64,000 nt of DNA from Steinernema hermaphroditum. Taxonomy: Eukaryota; Nematoda; Chromadorea; Rhabditida; Steinernematidae. A program made the position numbers and the translations under genes. Below are positions 9,111 to 19,123 of this stretch, in pieces. The notes under the pieces are model-generated. The model ran no database searches. It was not told the DNA's origin and worked only from the letters and a program-made list of their open reading frames with translations. The DNA lies in assembly GCA_030435675.1 (NCBI GenBank), contig CM059623.1:4056012-4120011 (forward strand), read 5' to 3'. How positions within the stretch are numbered: position 1 is the first letter of the stretch; the number at the start of each line of letters is the position of its first letter.

Positions 9111-11682
9111 TCAGTTTTGCGCCACGAACGTCAGCGGCACCATCCCCTCTCTCGCTCCGATTCGGCCGCGAATCCACTCGTCGTTGATGCGCTCCACTAT
9201 CTCGATGACATCGCCGGCTTGGAAAGTCAGATCTTCGCTGACTCCGCTTGAGTAATCGTAGGCAGCGGTCACGGTGCCCAGACCAATCGCCCCAGGAGAT
9301 GAGAGACATGGCGACGCGAGGGGTGTCGTCGCGTTCGATATTTCGACGAAATTCACCGGGAATATTCCGGTACGACCACGCACTTCTCCTTTGCACCATT
9401 CGGCGTCGATTTGTTCGAACACCGTAATCAGGTCCCCAGCGAAAAACTAAACGATCCAATAGAGAATAAAGGATGGTAGGGGCTAATGGGAACGTACCTG
9501 AAGATCACCTTGGATTGGGCTATCGTAGTCATAAAGTGCTTTGGCCATTCGCACGGAGAACTTCTTCGGCGCTGACATGCTTAGACTGAAAAGGAACAGA
9601 TAATTTTTATAAGAATAACACATTGAAATTTCAGATTCTTTGGGGAAGAAAGCCAGCCTAAGTCTTGAAAGCACAGCTCTACCCCGGACTTAAACGTGAG
9701 GAAAGGCTTGGACTGAGGAAGGAATGAGTCATGAACAGAGGAAGAGATGAGGCATGGATGCTAGGAAGGGGTAGGGCTTGCACCAGGGAAGGGGAAAGGC
9801 ATGAACTGGGGCAGAAATGAGCATGGACGGGGATGGGACGGGGTATCGATGGAAAGGGGATGAGGCATGGACCGGAGACCGGGATCTTATTGAATATGGA
9901 ACATGACCGCCGGACCTGCTAGTTTTATCACTAAACACCTTTCTGATAGGCCTCAAGACTCAGTGGACTCTTGTCATCAATTTTAAAAGGAATGAAAATA
10001 CCTACCCATCAAAAGAGGTCGTCAACGGTCCAAGACTGAACCCAGGTCCCGCAGACTTGTTCTCCGGCACAAGTGGTACCTTCACATTCAGAAAAGAGAC
10101 TGGGACAATTCCGCGTTGCCCTGACCGCGTGTTCGCCGCGTAAACCCATTGCTCGTCGACCTCCCGCTGCAACAGGACGACATCGTCAGGCTGGCAGGTG
10201 AGCTCGTCCTTGTGCGCAGCTTTGTACGGGTACTTGACGATAGCATGCGGTTCGAGAATGTTCGGCGAGGCCGTATTACGGCCTAGGGTGTTGAGATTCG
10301 GGTGTGAGTGAGAGTTGGAGAATTTTGGTGGTGGTGGTCGAACTGGCGGCGCTTTTTCTGAACAAGAGATAAGGATTCTGAAAGATCTAGTTGCACCTAC
10401 TTGACGAGATGTTTCCGAAGAGATCGTCGAGCTCCTGCTGAGCGGAGTAAGAGCTGGATAAGTAGTCGGGTTGGACGGAAGACGACCGAACGGAGGATAT
10501 GAGTGAGTTGTCGAAGGTTTGGCTGGTGCTGATCGACGTCGTTCGCGTTGGTGTTGGGATGAACGGCATCGAGTTGAAGGAGGATTCTGAAAGAGGTCAG
10601 TATGAGCCCCATGATAGACAGAAAACAGCGATGTGTCATGATCATGGCAGTCCGACTATATTTGTTCCTTGAAATCCTGGTAAGCTTAAGCTGTCACATA
10701 TCTTCTCATTGTTTCCAGTGTGCTAATCCTTCAAAACCGCTCCCATGTTTGATGGTTGATACTTGAAAGCGTTGTGACTCAGATATATATAGTAGAAAAG
10801 CCAACTACGAGGTCACTCTCAAGGAGATTAAGCATTCCATCTAAAACAGCAGCGGTTCATTTGCTTTAGCATATGAATCAGGACCAACAGCTGCATCGGT
10901 GGACTTATTTTTAGCTCAATATCGGTTTGATCGGACTTTACCTTATTTTCAAGCAGCCCCTTAGCATTTCTCTCAGGATTAAACGGTTTCTTGAATCAAG
11001 CAGAACCTCTTTTTAAGCCATTGACTGCACTGGACATACAGTCGGTTCAGAAAATGTTGGATGAACATCTAGACTTGGATAACGGCTCTGGTTCAGTATT
11101 TGTCCAACTTTTCTAAGTTTGGAGAAAAAGACGACCAAACTTATAATTCTGACCATAGAAACTCCCATTAGAAAACATCAAAAAGAAACCTTTTTAAGGT
11201 GATATGAACCTACCATCCGGAAGTGTCGGATACAGCGTCTGAGTGTGCGTTGGCCTCGGCGGTGTCGTCTGCTTCTGATAGAAGTGGTCCAACTCTTTCA
11301 CCAACGACGCCACCTTCTTCTGCTGGATGTCGGAGTCGACTGAGGAGTCGAACTGCGGTTTCGGTCCGAGCGGCGGTTTCGGCGGCTGTGATGCCATAGA
11401 GGACATGGCCGCGTTCCTGACAGTCGGATTCCGGGCAGCCGAGATGGCCGCATTCCTGGTGGCTGGATTCTGCGCCGCCGACACGGCCGCACTCCTCACC
11501 GCCGGATTCTTGGCCGCCGAGAAGACGGCATTCTGCACGGCGCTGTTCTCGAACAACGACTTGGCTGCAGCGAAGCCGCCGGCGGGCTTCGGCCTCTCGC
11601 GATAGGTGGGAAGCTGCGCCCCTAGTGAGTCATTGCGCGACTTGGGCGGAAGTGGTGGCGGTGGCAACGACTTGTCCATCAT
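9111..11682 (-). CDS. Adaptor protein with three C-terminal SH3 domains (~476 aa)
   Basis: Exons (in transcript order): 11214-11682, 10401-10586, 10006-10357, 9498-9585 and 9111-9446. All junctions have GT..AG and frames join. The N-terminus has a polyproline stretch (PPPPLPP, residues 7-13). Residues 46-97 form four Ala-rich 13-residue repeats of the form NPAVRSAAVSAAQ. A KAPPVRPPPP segment (~220) precedes three SH3 domains at roughly 256-311, 345-401 (split by the last intron) and 423-476, each with ALYDY/AAYDY-like starts and a conserved Trp and GIFP/GMVP-type end. The multi-SH3 layout resembles SH3D19-type adaptors that bind proline-rich partners in membrane traffic or signalling, but I cannot assign an ortholog. 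The start is the first ATG in frame; an ORF extending upstream would need TTG. Confidence 0.85.
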
Positions 11683-12834
11683 GTCTAACAAGCGTCCACA
11701 TCCACTGTCGGCTGAAACGACGCCCGGCTGATCAGATCAATCGATACGACGGCGCGCAGCAACGCGACTGGCTGCATGGGAGGCGAGGTGAAAGTCGCCG
11801 CGAAAAAAACTGCGCCTTCGCGAGTGTCGATCGACGGCGACACATTGCAAATAACATTGACAAACACGCGTTTAGGCACTCGGGTACACGGATTTGTCGG
11901 CTCCTCGTCAGCGAGTCCAGAGGGAAATGGGAATCGCGTCGTTGACGTCAAGTTACATCATTAATGCCGCTATGCTTGAGAAGCGATGCATATACATAAG
12001 CTTTATTAAAGGCGCCTTTTTCTACTTCTACTATGAAGTCACGTCGTCGATGAGGTAATGCTTAAGCCGACTCTTGAATGGCCACTTTTGCGTGGTCGGC
12101 GAACAGGTGTACATATCTAATTAACGGTGTGCTGAAATTTAAATTTCCAGGTGAAAGATAATCATATGGACAAATTATTCTGATCTATATTAAGCGGATC
12201 GCATTGTAGTAGTTTTTTTTGTAAATTTCATGGAATGTAATGTTGCAGGGAAGCCTCTGGAGCAGGGCTGTGCAAGTCTGAAGTCTCGCCTCGCACAGCT
12301 GTGCTGTGCAGCCAATACAGATGTGCCAAAGGAAAGGAACTCACTTTTTCATTTAGACGGCGAATGGAGCGGTTGTAGTAGACAAACACTTCTGCCTCGT
12401 TCTGCAGACTCCGACGGGTCACTTTGATGGGAGACCCTTGCTCACCGGTAGCAGACGAGACAGAAGAGTCGGTCTATCTCCATTCAAACCGTGCATGTTG
12501 TGTGCACATCAACAGCTGGGAAAAGGACCTGATCTAAAGGATATTACGTTGATTTCTTTGTGATTATTTGACAAGTAGGAGTTTAAGTGGTGAAGGCAGA
12601 CAAGCACTCAAATAGCAGACGGAATGCATCGAAGTCGTTTGTGTTATTATCATAGCCTGAAACTGTCGTAAACAGCTTTTCCGAATGTCACATTCCCAAT
12701 TAGTCACGGTACATGACATACACGAGAATAGAACCATCCCGTCTTGGCTCCCACGCACTATACACAAAAAAAAAAAAACAACCGACACGAATAGGAACCA
12801 GTATATGTAAATCCGGATTAGGCAATGAAAACAA
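11683..12834. other. Intergenic / promoter region of the SH3 gene
   Basis: This lies between the SH3 gene start and the 3' end of the next minus-strand gene. Short frames on both strands have no domains. The proximal 250 bases are GC-rich and may hold the promoter; no specific motif was recognised. Confidence 0.5.
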
Positions 12835-13570
12835 TCAGAAAATACACAGATGCGGGTTGTGGTCAATAGAAGAGAGGTTACTTCTGTTCGCAGTCCAGAG
12901 AAGAAATTCGTTAACGAGTCCATCCCAGTATCGCAGGTAATCCTGTGGTGACATGCGCTGCTGATAATAGATCAGTGATTCGTTACAAAACTGCTGACGG
13001 CTGAAGACGGGTAAGTATGTGGGATGAACAACGGTTGCGGGCCAGCCATTGGTAGAATAAACAGGAAATGGGTTCTGCGTCATTCCCTGTCGGACCATCG
13101 ATATGGCTACGTTCCGCACAGGATCACTGACCGTTCTAGAAAGAGATGGCGCGCTACGGCTGGACATTCGTTGGCCTAAAAATGCAGAATTTAGATATAC
13201 AACTCTAGATATAAGTCGCTCGAAACTACAGTAGGAGTCTAGACTTTAGACGCGTCGAGGCTAAAGGCACGAGACACCCCGACAAATCTCGACTTACGAA
13301 ATGTCTCGTCTGTGTAAAAACCAGACTCTAGACGACACGCATAGACATATCGACTTGAAAGCGTCTCGAAGGCAGGCGGAGACACGCTGTCGGCATCAAT
13401 CCAAAATAAAATATACCGTTTCCATTGGGCGGACAAAACTTTCGATTGAGATAGACCGTACCGCCAGTTGAACGGGATGTGTTTTGAACAGGAGCAGACA
13501 CTTTTCGGCGTTGTTTCGGACTTCCATCACTTTCCCTTTTCACGTAGGAATCTCTTGCGTAGTTCGGCAT
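12835..13570 (-). CDS. Unrecognised nematode-type protein (164 aa, two exons)
   Basis: Exons 13417-13570 and 12835-13175 join in frame through a GTATAT donor and a GCATTTTTAG acceptor. The protein is Ser/Arg-rich at the N-terminus (KRESDGSPKQRRK) and more ordered at the C-terminus, with several aromatic residues (YYQQRMSPQDYLRYWDGL). There is no signal peptide, membrane span or known domain. The ATG lies seven bases after a TTTATTCCAG acceptor, and the gene starts 230 bases downstream of the smu-2 stop on the same strand, so it could be the second gene of a smu-2 operon. The 241-base intron carries degenerate TCTCGA/GACAC-rich sequence. Confidence 0.7.
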
Positions 13571-13800
13571 AATACCTGGAATAAAAGAATGTAGGATAAC
13601 ATATCGGTTTCACAGATCTTATCCAAGCGCAAGTATCTACGAATTCGATAGTTTAACGATTTTTATGACATAATACCAAGCAAATACAAGGAAAATAAAA
13701 ATCACAGAGCGATATTAATACCGTACAACGGAAAATAAATGCATACAATAATGAACGCTGAAAAGGCTTTATCTATCACATCAACAAATTTTAAATCAGA

Positions 13801-15645
13801 TCAGTAACGTATGCGCTTAGCAGAATCGCCGTCAGGGCCATCCGTCTTCCTCTTCTCCATGTGCTTCATAAGCTGATTGTACTCTCTATCGAATTTCTGC
13901 TTGTCTTGTTCGGCGTTGTGTTTACGAGTCTTTCGACCCTCATTAGTTTTCACACCGTACTGGAAGGCAGCTCTGAAAAAAACGGGACGAGAGCTGGTGA
14001 GTAACCGAGATCATGTACTTACTTTGGAAGAGCTTCCTGTGAGCTCAGGTACTTCTCGTATTCTTCTTGTGTATCGAAATCCCACCGCTTCACGGGGCCC
14101 TTCTTGTTGCCCATGTCCATTTTGGAGAAGTCTGCATCTTCGTCACTTTCATAGCCGGCTTCCAACATCGATATTCCACTTGGGAACAGCTCAGCATATG
14201 CGTCATCATCGTCGGAATCTGGTCTTCTTCTCTTGGGCTTGTCACCTGAAGATGTTGGTACTCCGAAGGAATTCTTCGGGCGCTTCTCGCTCTCCTTTTC
14301 ACGATCACGACGATCCCGTTCACGGTCCTTATCGTGATGCCGACTTCTGTCCTTGTCATGATCCCTATCCCTGTCACGTTCGCGATTTCTGTCGTGGCGG
14401 TCGCGATCGCGATCGCGGTCCCGATCACGATCTCTCTCACGCTCCCTCTCTCGATCTTTCGACGATGAAGAGCCGAAGTATGAGCCGGTCTTTTCTTTTA
14501 CTTGACTGCTTGACGACTTCGAAGCTTTTGTAGGAACGTACTCGCCAACATCGTCGAAGATGTCGGTCTTAGCAAAAGCAGAGCGTTCCTCTTCGGTCAT
14601 AACAATGTCCGGTTTCTTCTTTTTCTTCGTATTATCCGCTCTCAAGTACGACAACACTTGCGTCAATTTCTATAAAGTTGTTTTTATATTTCTAATGCAC
14701 AGAGATCGTATGTACCTGGATCAGCATGTTGTTGGCGTTGATGTTCTCTGGAGTTTGATCAACAGGGCAATCTTGTACAGATCTTACGAGAGTTGTCGGC
14801 AATTCCACCTCTTCATCTTCCAGTTCAACGACATAGGCCATTCGACCTCTTCCGAACAAGTCGTTACGCTTCGGCCACTCAGGCTTGTGTAGGAAATGCT
14901 GAAGATTTCGCACCATCTTGTTTTCCGGAATCTTCTCTTTTGGTTTTTCTGACTCTGCTTGTTCTTCATCTTTCTCTTCAATTGCCGCCTCCATTTCTTC
15001 TTCTTCGTCGACATCATCTCCCTTTCTGGCAAGCTCGCTGCGAACCTTGTTCAGAAGAGAGTAATCCAGGCCTTTGACCAAGTGAGTGTGCTCAATATCT
15101 CCACCGAGATATTTGCTCTCCTCGATGGCCTGTTGACGCCTTAGCGCAGCGTCGGCAGCTTCCCTGGGATCCCCGGGAACAGCCCTGTAGGCGCCATTCA
15201 ACGACGCCAACAGAGGGTCAACTGCAGCTCGACTTTCACTCGACTCACCCTTACGTCTTTCAGCGGCACGGTCACGGTAGTTCTGAAGAACAGCAATAGA
15301 ATCGGCGTTTCAACTGATACGCACCTTTAAAATGTCGTTCAGATGGGAGTCGTCTTCGATTTCCTCCTTCATCGACGCCTTCGTTTGACGTTCCTGCTGC
15401 TTCTCGCGAAATCGCTTCTGCCGCTCTTTCTTCGCTGAACTACCCGGCTGCTTCTTCGGCTCACTGTTGGCATGATGTCGGTGAGTGAACGAATGTGTAG
15501 CCGGAGTGGCGTTATGGGACTGCTGCCGAACGGAGCCGAGGAGTTTTCGAAAATCTTCATTGCGGAGATGGGCTGTTGATTTTGACGAAGATCCACCGCC
15601 GCTGTCTCCCGTTTCGGTGACGAACTGGTTCCATTCGTCATCCAT
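13801..15645 (-). CDS. smu-2: Splicing factor RED (IK) homolog, SMU-2-like (568 aa)
   Basis: Exons: 15325-15645, 14716-15282, 14023-14669 and 13801-13972, all with GT..AG. The product carries RED-family signatures in order: a NYRDRAAERRKGE block, LLASLNGAYRAVPGD, SKYLGGDIEHTHLVKGLDYSLLNKVR, an acidic stretch, FLHKPEWPKRNDLFGRGRMAYV, then an RE/RD/ER dipeptide tract at about residues 360-425 that gives the family its name. The C-terminal AAFQYGVKTNEGRKTRK matches the conserved RED end. The length is close to that of the C. elegans protein. RED works with SMU1 in the spliceosomal B complex and, in worms, in alternative splicing choice. The ATG follows CACTTTTTCCAG, a good trans-splice acceptor. 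It is head to head with arx-6, about 600 bases away. Confidence 0.95.
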
Positions 15646-16250
15646 TTTACCTGGAAAAAGTGCGCTCGACAAGTCGGTGAAATAAATGCGCTTGGCCAGC
15701 ATCGCATAACACCCACGGACAAATGATGTTTAACCCAACAAATACGATAAAATCTAGTGAGTTAAAAACGCATGAAATGGCGCCAGGTCAGTCGTTTTCA
15801 GATGAGATTTTGATCGGAATACAGGTCACTTCAGCTATTTTTGTAACAGTTAGTGAAAAGTGTAATTCCAAATTTCAAAAGAGCTAAACACAGGAACCTA
15901 AGCAGATGAGTTGAAAACTACAACAAATTAGAGCAGAACGGCAAGGAACTCGAAGAACAAGAAAATCGAAAAATCTCCAAGCACAGTATGCTTACTCCCA
16001 CAATGCTATCCTGAGCGCTCACGAGCAGCATACTGTATCTCATGGTTCTGATCTGATATTTTGAGAACAAATACTCGTGCTTCTCGTGCACTTATGAATC
16101 ACTCTCGCGCCCAAGACAGAATCGTCTCCTTCGCCATATAATCCCTTGATTGCTTGGGGCGTGCGCGTCTTCTGATTGAGCCCGCCGTAAAGCGTTTTCC
16201 TTCGTTTCAGGGTTCAACATCGCCAGAGAACCCGCCAGAATCGAGCGATC
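15646..16250. promoter_or_regulatory. Shared upstream region of smu-2 and arx-6
   Basis: A 605-base interval separates two divergently transcribed housekeeping-type genes, so it likely acts as a bidirectional promoter. An acceptor TTCGTTTCAG at 16,201-16,210 lies 40 bases before the arx-6 ATG and may take a spliced leader. No transcription-factor motif was confidently recognised. Confidence 0.5.
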
Positions 16251-17011
16251 ATGGTGAGTTCGGTCGCTGTTCGCGAATTTGCATAATCAGTCTTCGCTGT
16301 TTTAGAGTGCCACGCTGCAGCCGTATCTCGACGCCGTTCGAAAGACACTGGAAGCGGCGCTTTGTCTTGAGGAGTTCAGTTCGCAAGTCGTGGAACGCCA
16401 TAATAAGCCCGAGGTTCGTTCTACTTTATCGGGATTACATGATAAAAGGAAAGGTTTTTGTTCAAATTTTCCTAATAGGATATTTGAAACTTTCGAATTG
16501 TGAGTTTGAATTGTTGTCAAAACAGTATCCTTGTCGAAGACTGGCTAATTTTCCTCCAATTCCAGGTTGAAGTCCGAACAAGCAGCGAGCTCCTTCTTAC
16601 TCCACTCGTTGTTTCACGAAACAAGCAAGAACGTGTGCTCATCGAGCCTTCCGTCAACTCTGTCCGCGTCAGCATCGCTGTCAAGCAAGCTGATGACATC
16701 GAGAAAATCTTGTGCCACAAATTCACGCGCTTCATGTGCCAGCGCGCTGACAACTTCATCGTTCTGCGTAGAAAACCCATTGACGGCTATGACATCAGCT
16801 TCTTGATCACTGCGCACCACACTTCGATGATGTACAAGCACAAGGTAGTCGATTTCCTCATCCACTTCATGCAGGAAATTGACAAGGTTGGCATGGCGTC
16901 ACATTGTTTCCTCATTTACCGATGTGTTTATAGGAAATCAGCGACATGAAGCTGGCAATGAATGCGAGAGCCCGCGTTTCGGCCGAAGAGTTCCTGAAAC
17001 GTTTCAACTGA
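16251..17011 (+). CDS. arx-6: Arp2/3 complex 20 kDa subunit (ARPC4), 169 aa
   Basis: Exons: 16251-16253, 16306-16413, 16566-16886 and 16934-17011. The first exon is only the ATG, which is immediately followed by a GTGAGT donor; the second begins AGTGCC, giving [13 protein letters not shown]. The whole 169-residue chain matches the ARPC4 family in length and sequence ([42 protein letters not shown], then a C-terminal [10 protein letters not shown]). ARPC4 and ARPC2 form the structural core of the Arp2/3 complex, which nucleates branched actin in the cytoplasm. emc-7 begins only 201 bases downstream on the same strand, suggesting an operon. Confidence 0.97.
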
Positions 17012-17212
17012 TTGCCGTTCTCTGTCATATGCCTTGACCATATCTGCTGCCTTGGTTGTAATTTATTACGTCGTCCAATAACTTCTGTAACATAGTTGCT
17101 AATAATACATGTTTGAGCTTTGAGCATTGCTATATCCATATTTGTGGTTATCGACCGTTCATATTTCTATTTGCATGTCAATCAGTGTGCGCGATGTACG
17201 CAAGCTTTTCAG

Positions 17213-18043
17213 ATGAGATTAAACCGAATTCTCGCTCTTTTGGCAATTCTTCCGTCGCTTATTCTGGCGGAGAAGGCAGCCACCGAGCAACCGGCTCTTT
17301 ACACCATCGAAGGCGAAGCCATAGTTCCTCGTGATCTGTCGCCAAAGCGCACCTGGCAGCGTGGAGCGCGCATTCTTCTTGATCACGGAAAATACCTTGG
17401 ATTCATTCGGTAAGTCGTGAGCATGTTTAATGCTAATTGATGCATTGGTGGAAAGCAGAAGTCAGTACGGTTTGAGGTCTGACCTGTGGTGACCAATCTG
17501 TGGGCATGAATTTATGAAAACCCTTTTCAGAGATGACGGAAAATTCGTCGTGCACAATGTGCCTTCCGGTTCCTACATCGTTGAAGTTGCGAACGCAGAT
17601 TACGTTTTCGAACCCGTGCGAGTGGACATTAACCAGAGTGGGAAGAAACGCGCCCGTCGACTGAATGTTCTCCAACCCAGCGCTGTCGCCCAGATACCGT
17701 ATCCGCTGCAGATGACCGCTAGACAACCGGCGAACTACTTCCGCAAACGTGAAGAACTCAAAATTACTGATATGCTTATGAATCCTATGGTACTGATGCT
17801 GGTCGTTCCTCTTGTTCTCATGTTGATCTTGCCGAAACTGGCCGCCAATGATCCTGAGCTTCAGAAGGTTTGAAAATACTCAATTTTCTTGAAACATGAT
17901 CAGCTGATTTGCAGGAGATGCAGAATATGAAGCTCCCAAAAATGGATGGGTTGGACATGTCCGATATGCTGGCAAATTATTTCGGCAGTAACCAGCCTAA
18001 AAAGGCTATCAAAAAGGGCGGAGCGAACAAGAAGACCCGATAG
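17213..18043 (+). CDS. emc-7: ER membrane protein complex subunit 7 (EMC7), 220 aa
   Basis: Exons: 17213-17409, 17531-17867 and 17915-18043. The ATG sits exactly behind the acceptor AAGCTTTTCAG, so I prefer it to the in-frame upstream ATG. Features in order: signal peptide (MRLNRILALLAILPSLILA), a lumenal beta-sandwich region with the DDGKFVVHNVPSGSY motif typical of EMC7, PANYFRKREE, one membrane segment (about 156-176, MVLMLVVPLVLMLILPKLA) and a basic cytosolic tail with KKGGANKK. The EMC inserts tail-anchored and multipass proteins into the ER membrane. Its position 201 bases behind arx-6 suggests SL2-type operon expression. The 3' end converges on arl-6 with only 31 bases between stops. 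Confidence 0.95.
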
Positions 18044-18074
18044 GTGGCTACGCGTAATAAGTGTAAATTTAATA

Positions 18075-18783
18075 TTATTTGTTTTGCCGTTTATCCATGT
18101 GAACACGAATATTAGATGCGAGCCATTCCATTCCGTGTTGCAGTCCTTCCCCCGTAAGCGCACATGTGGCAACGATTGTCCAGTTTTGGTCCCGGATGCT
18201 GTCCAAGCCGAGCTCCTTCGTAACTTCCGTCGGAGTCATCGCTCCTTTTTCGTCCATTTTGTTCGCCAGCACTATGATGGGAACCTAAATGTTGCTACTG
18301 GTTCAGTATTGAGGTGTCACTCCGAACCTTGTTGGAAACGATGTCTTTATGGTCGAGCACCATCCAGAGTTCGTCCCGTGCAACGGCCATTCGCAGGCGA
18401 TCGTTGCTGTCAACGACGAAGACGATTCCTTCGCATGCTGCGTAGTAGTTCTCCCAGAGGCTGCGGTACTTGCCTAGAAGTTAAGGTTGTGGTAAATCAT
18501 AGTTAGATTTTGATTTTTTTTTTCTTTCAAAAAGTTATCTTTGGGATTGCTTCAATTACTTACTCTGCCCTGACATATCAAAAGACGAAAAGAGCATGTT
18601 TCCAGCTGAGAAACGATCCACTGAATAGCCCACAGTCGGCACGATCTGCGTCACCTGCGCGTCGGTCGGCTTCATCTTGTTGATGATCGTCGTCTTCCCG
18701 CTATTGTCCAGACCCAGCACCAGGATGTTGACGGCTTTGCGCCTCGATTGGAAGATCGATCCGAGGGAACTTAGAATTCCCAT
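18075..18783 (-). CDS. arl-6: ARF-like small GTPase ARL6 (BBS3), 191 aa
   Basis: Exons: 18564-18783, 18328-18473 and 18075-18284. All GTPase boxes are intact: GLDNSGKT at 24-31, Thr50 in switch 1, DMSGQ at 69-73, NKMD at 130-133 and a C-terminal CAL G5 box. ARL6-specific stretches include TIINKMKPTDAQ, a DMSG (not DVGG) switch 2, YRSLWENYY and DSNDRLRM. In animals ARL6-GTP recruits the BBSome to ciliary membranes. A DAF-19/RFX-like X-box at 18,849-18,862 supports ciliated-neuron expression. DDX42 ends 340 bases upstream on the same strand, but the X-box argues for an independent promoter. Confidence 0.96.
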
Positions 18784-18848
18784 TACAGGAGCTGTGGGAG
18801 TAAAGCCGAAGAGGAAATAGCGATCAACGATTTGTGCGCTTGTGGCTC

Positions 18849-18862
18849 GTCTCCATGGCTAC
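18849..18862 (-). promoter_or_regulatory. Candidate X-box (DAF-19/RFX site) of arl-6
   Basis: On the coding strand the sequence is GTAGCCATGGAGAC, 66-79 bases upstream of the arl-6 ATG. It matches 11 of 14 positions of the nematode X-box GTTGCCATGGTAAC and keeps both half-sites (GT..CC, GG..AC). Known ciliary-gene X-boxes usually lie within about 150 bases of the start codon, so position, orientation and gene identity agree. Confidence 0.7.
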
Positions 18863-19123
18863 GCGACTGATGTCGTGCGCGCATAGAGTGCACAGCGGAT
18901 GTTTCATTAATGGATTTGGCATCGACCACTAAAATTCTAGGGAGAGTTTGTATTATATTGAGAAGACAGCGGTTCGCTGAACTGCATCCGTTTGGAGTTC
19001 ATTTGGTGCCCCAGATTCGTGTTACATTTGACGCATCTCGTAATGCATGGATCAGCATTCCCTACATCGGAAGATTCACCGTTGACAATAAATAAGATAC
19101 AACAAACAGATAGAAAACATCAA

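Noticed and set aside
12564..12923. 119-codon minus frame with hydrophobic stretch
   Set aside because: It overlaps the 3' exon of the 164-aa gene in another phase and the hydrophobic run comes from a poly-A/T tract.
13877..14533. 218-codon plus frame opposite smu-2
   Set aside because: It reads the complement of the Arg/Asp/Glu dipeptide tract, whose low-complexity codons create long antisense frames.
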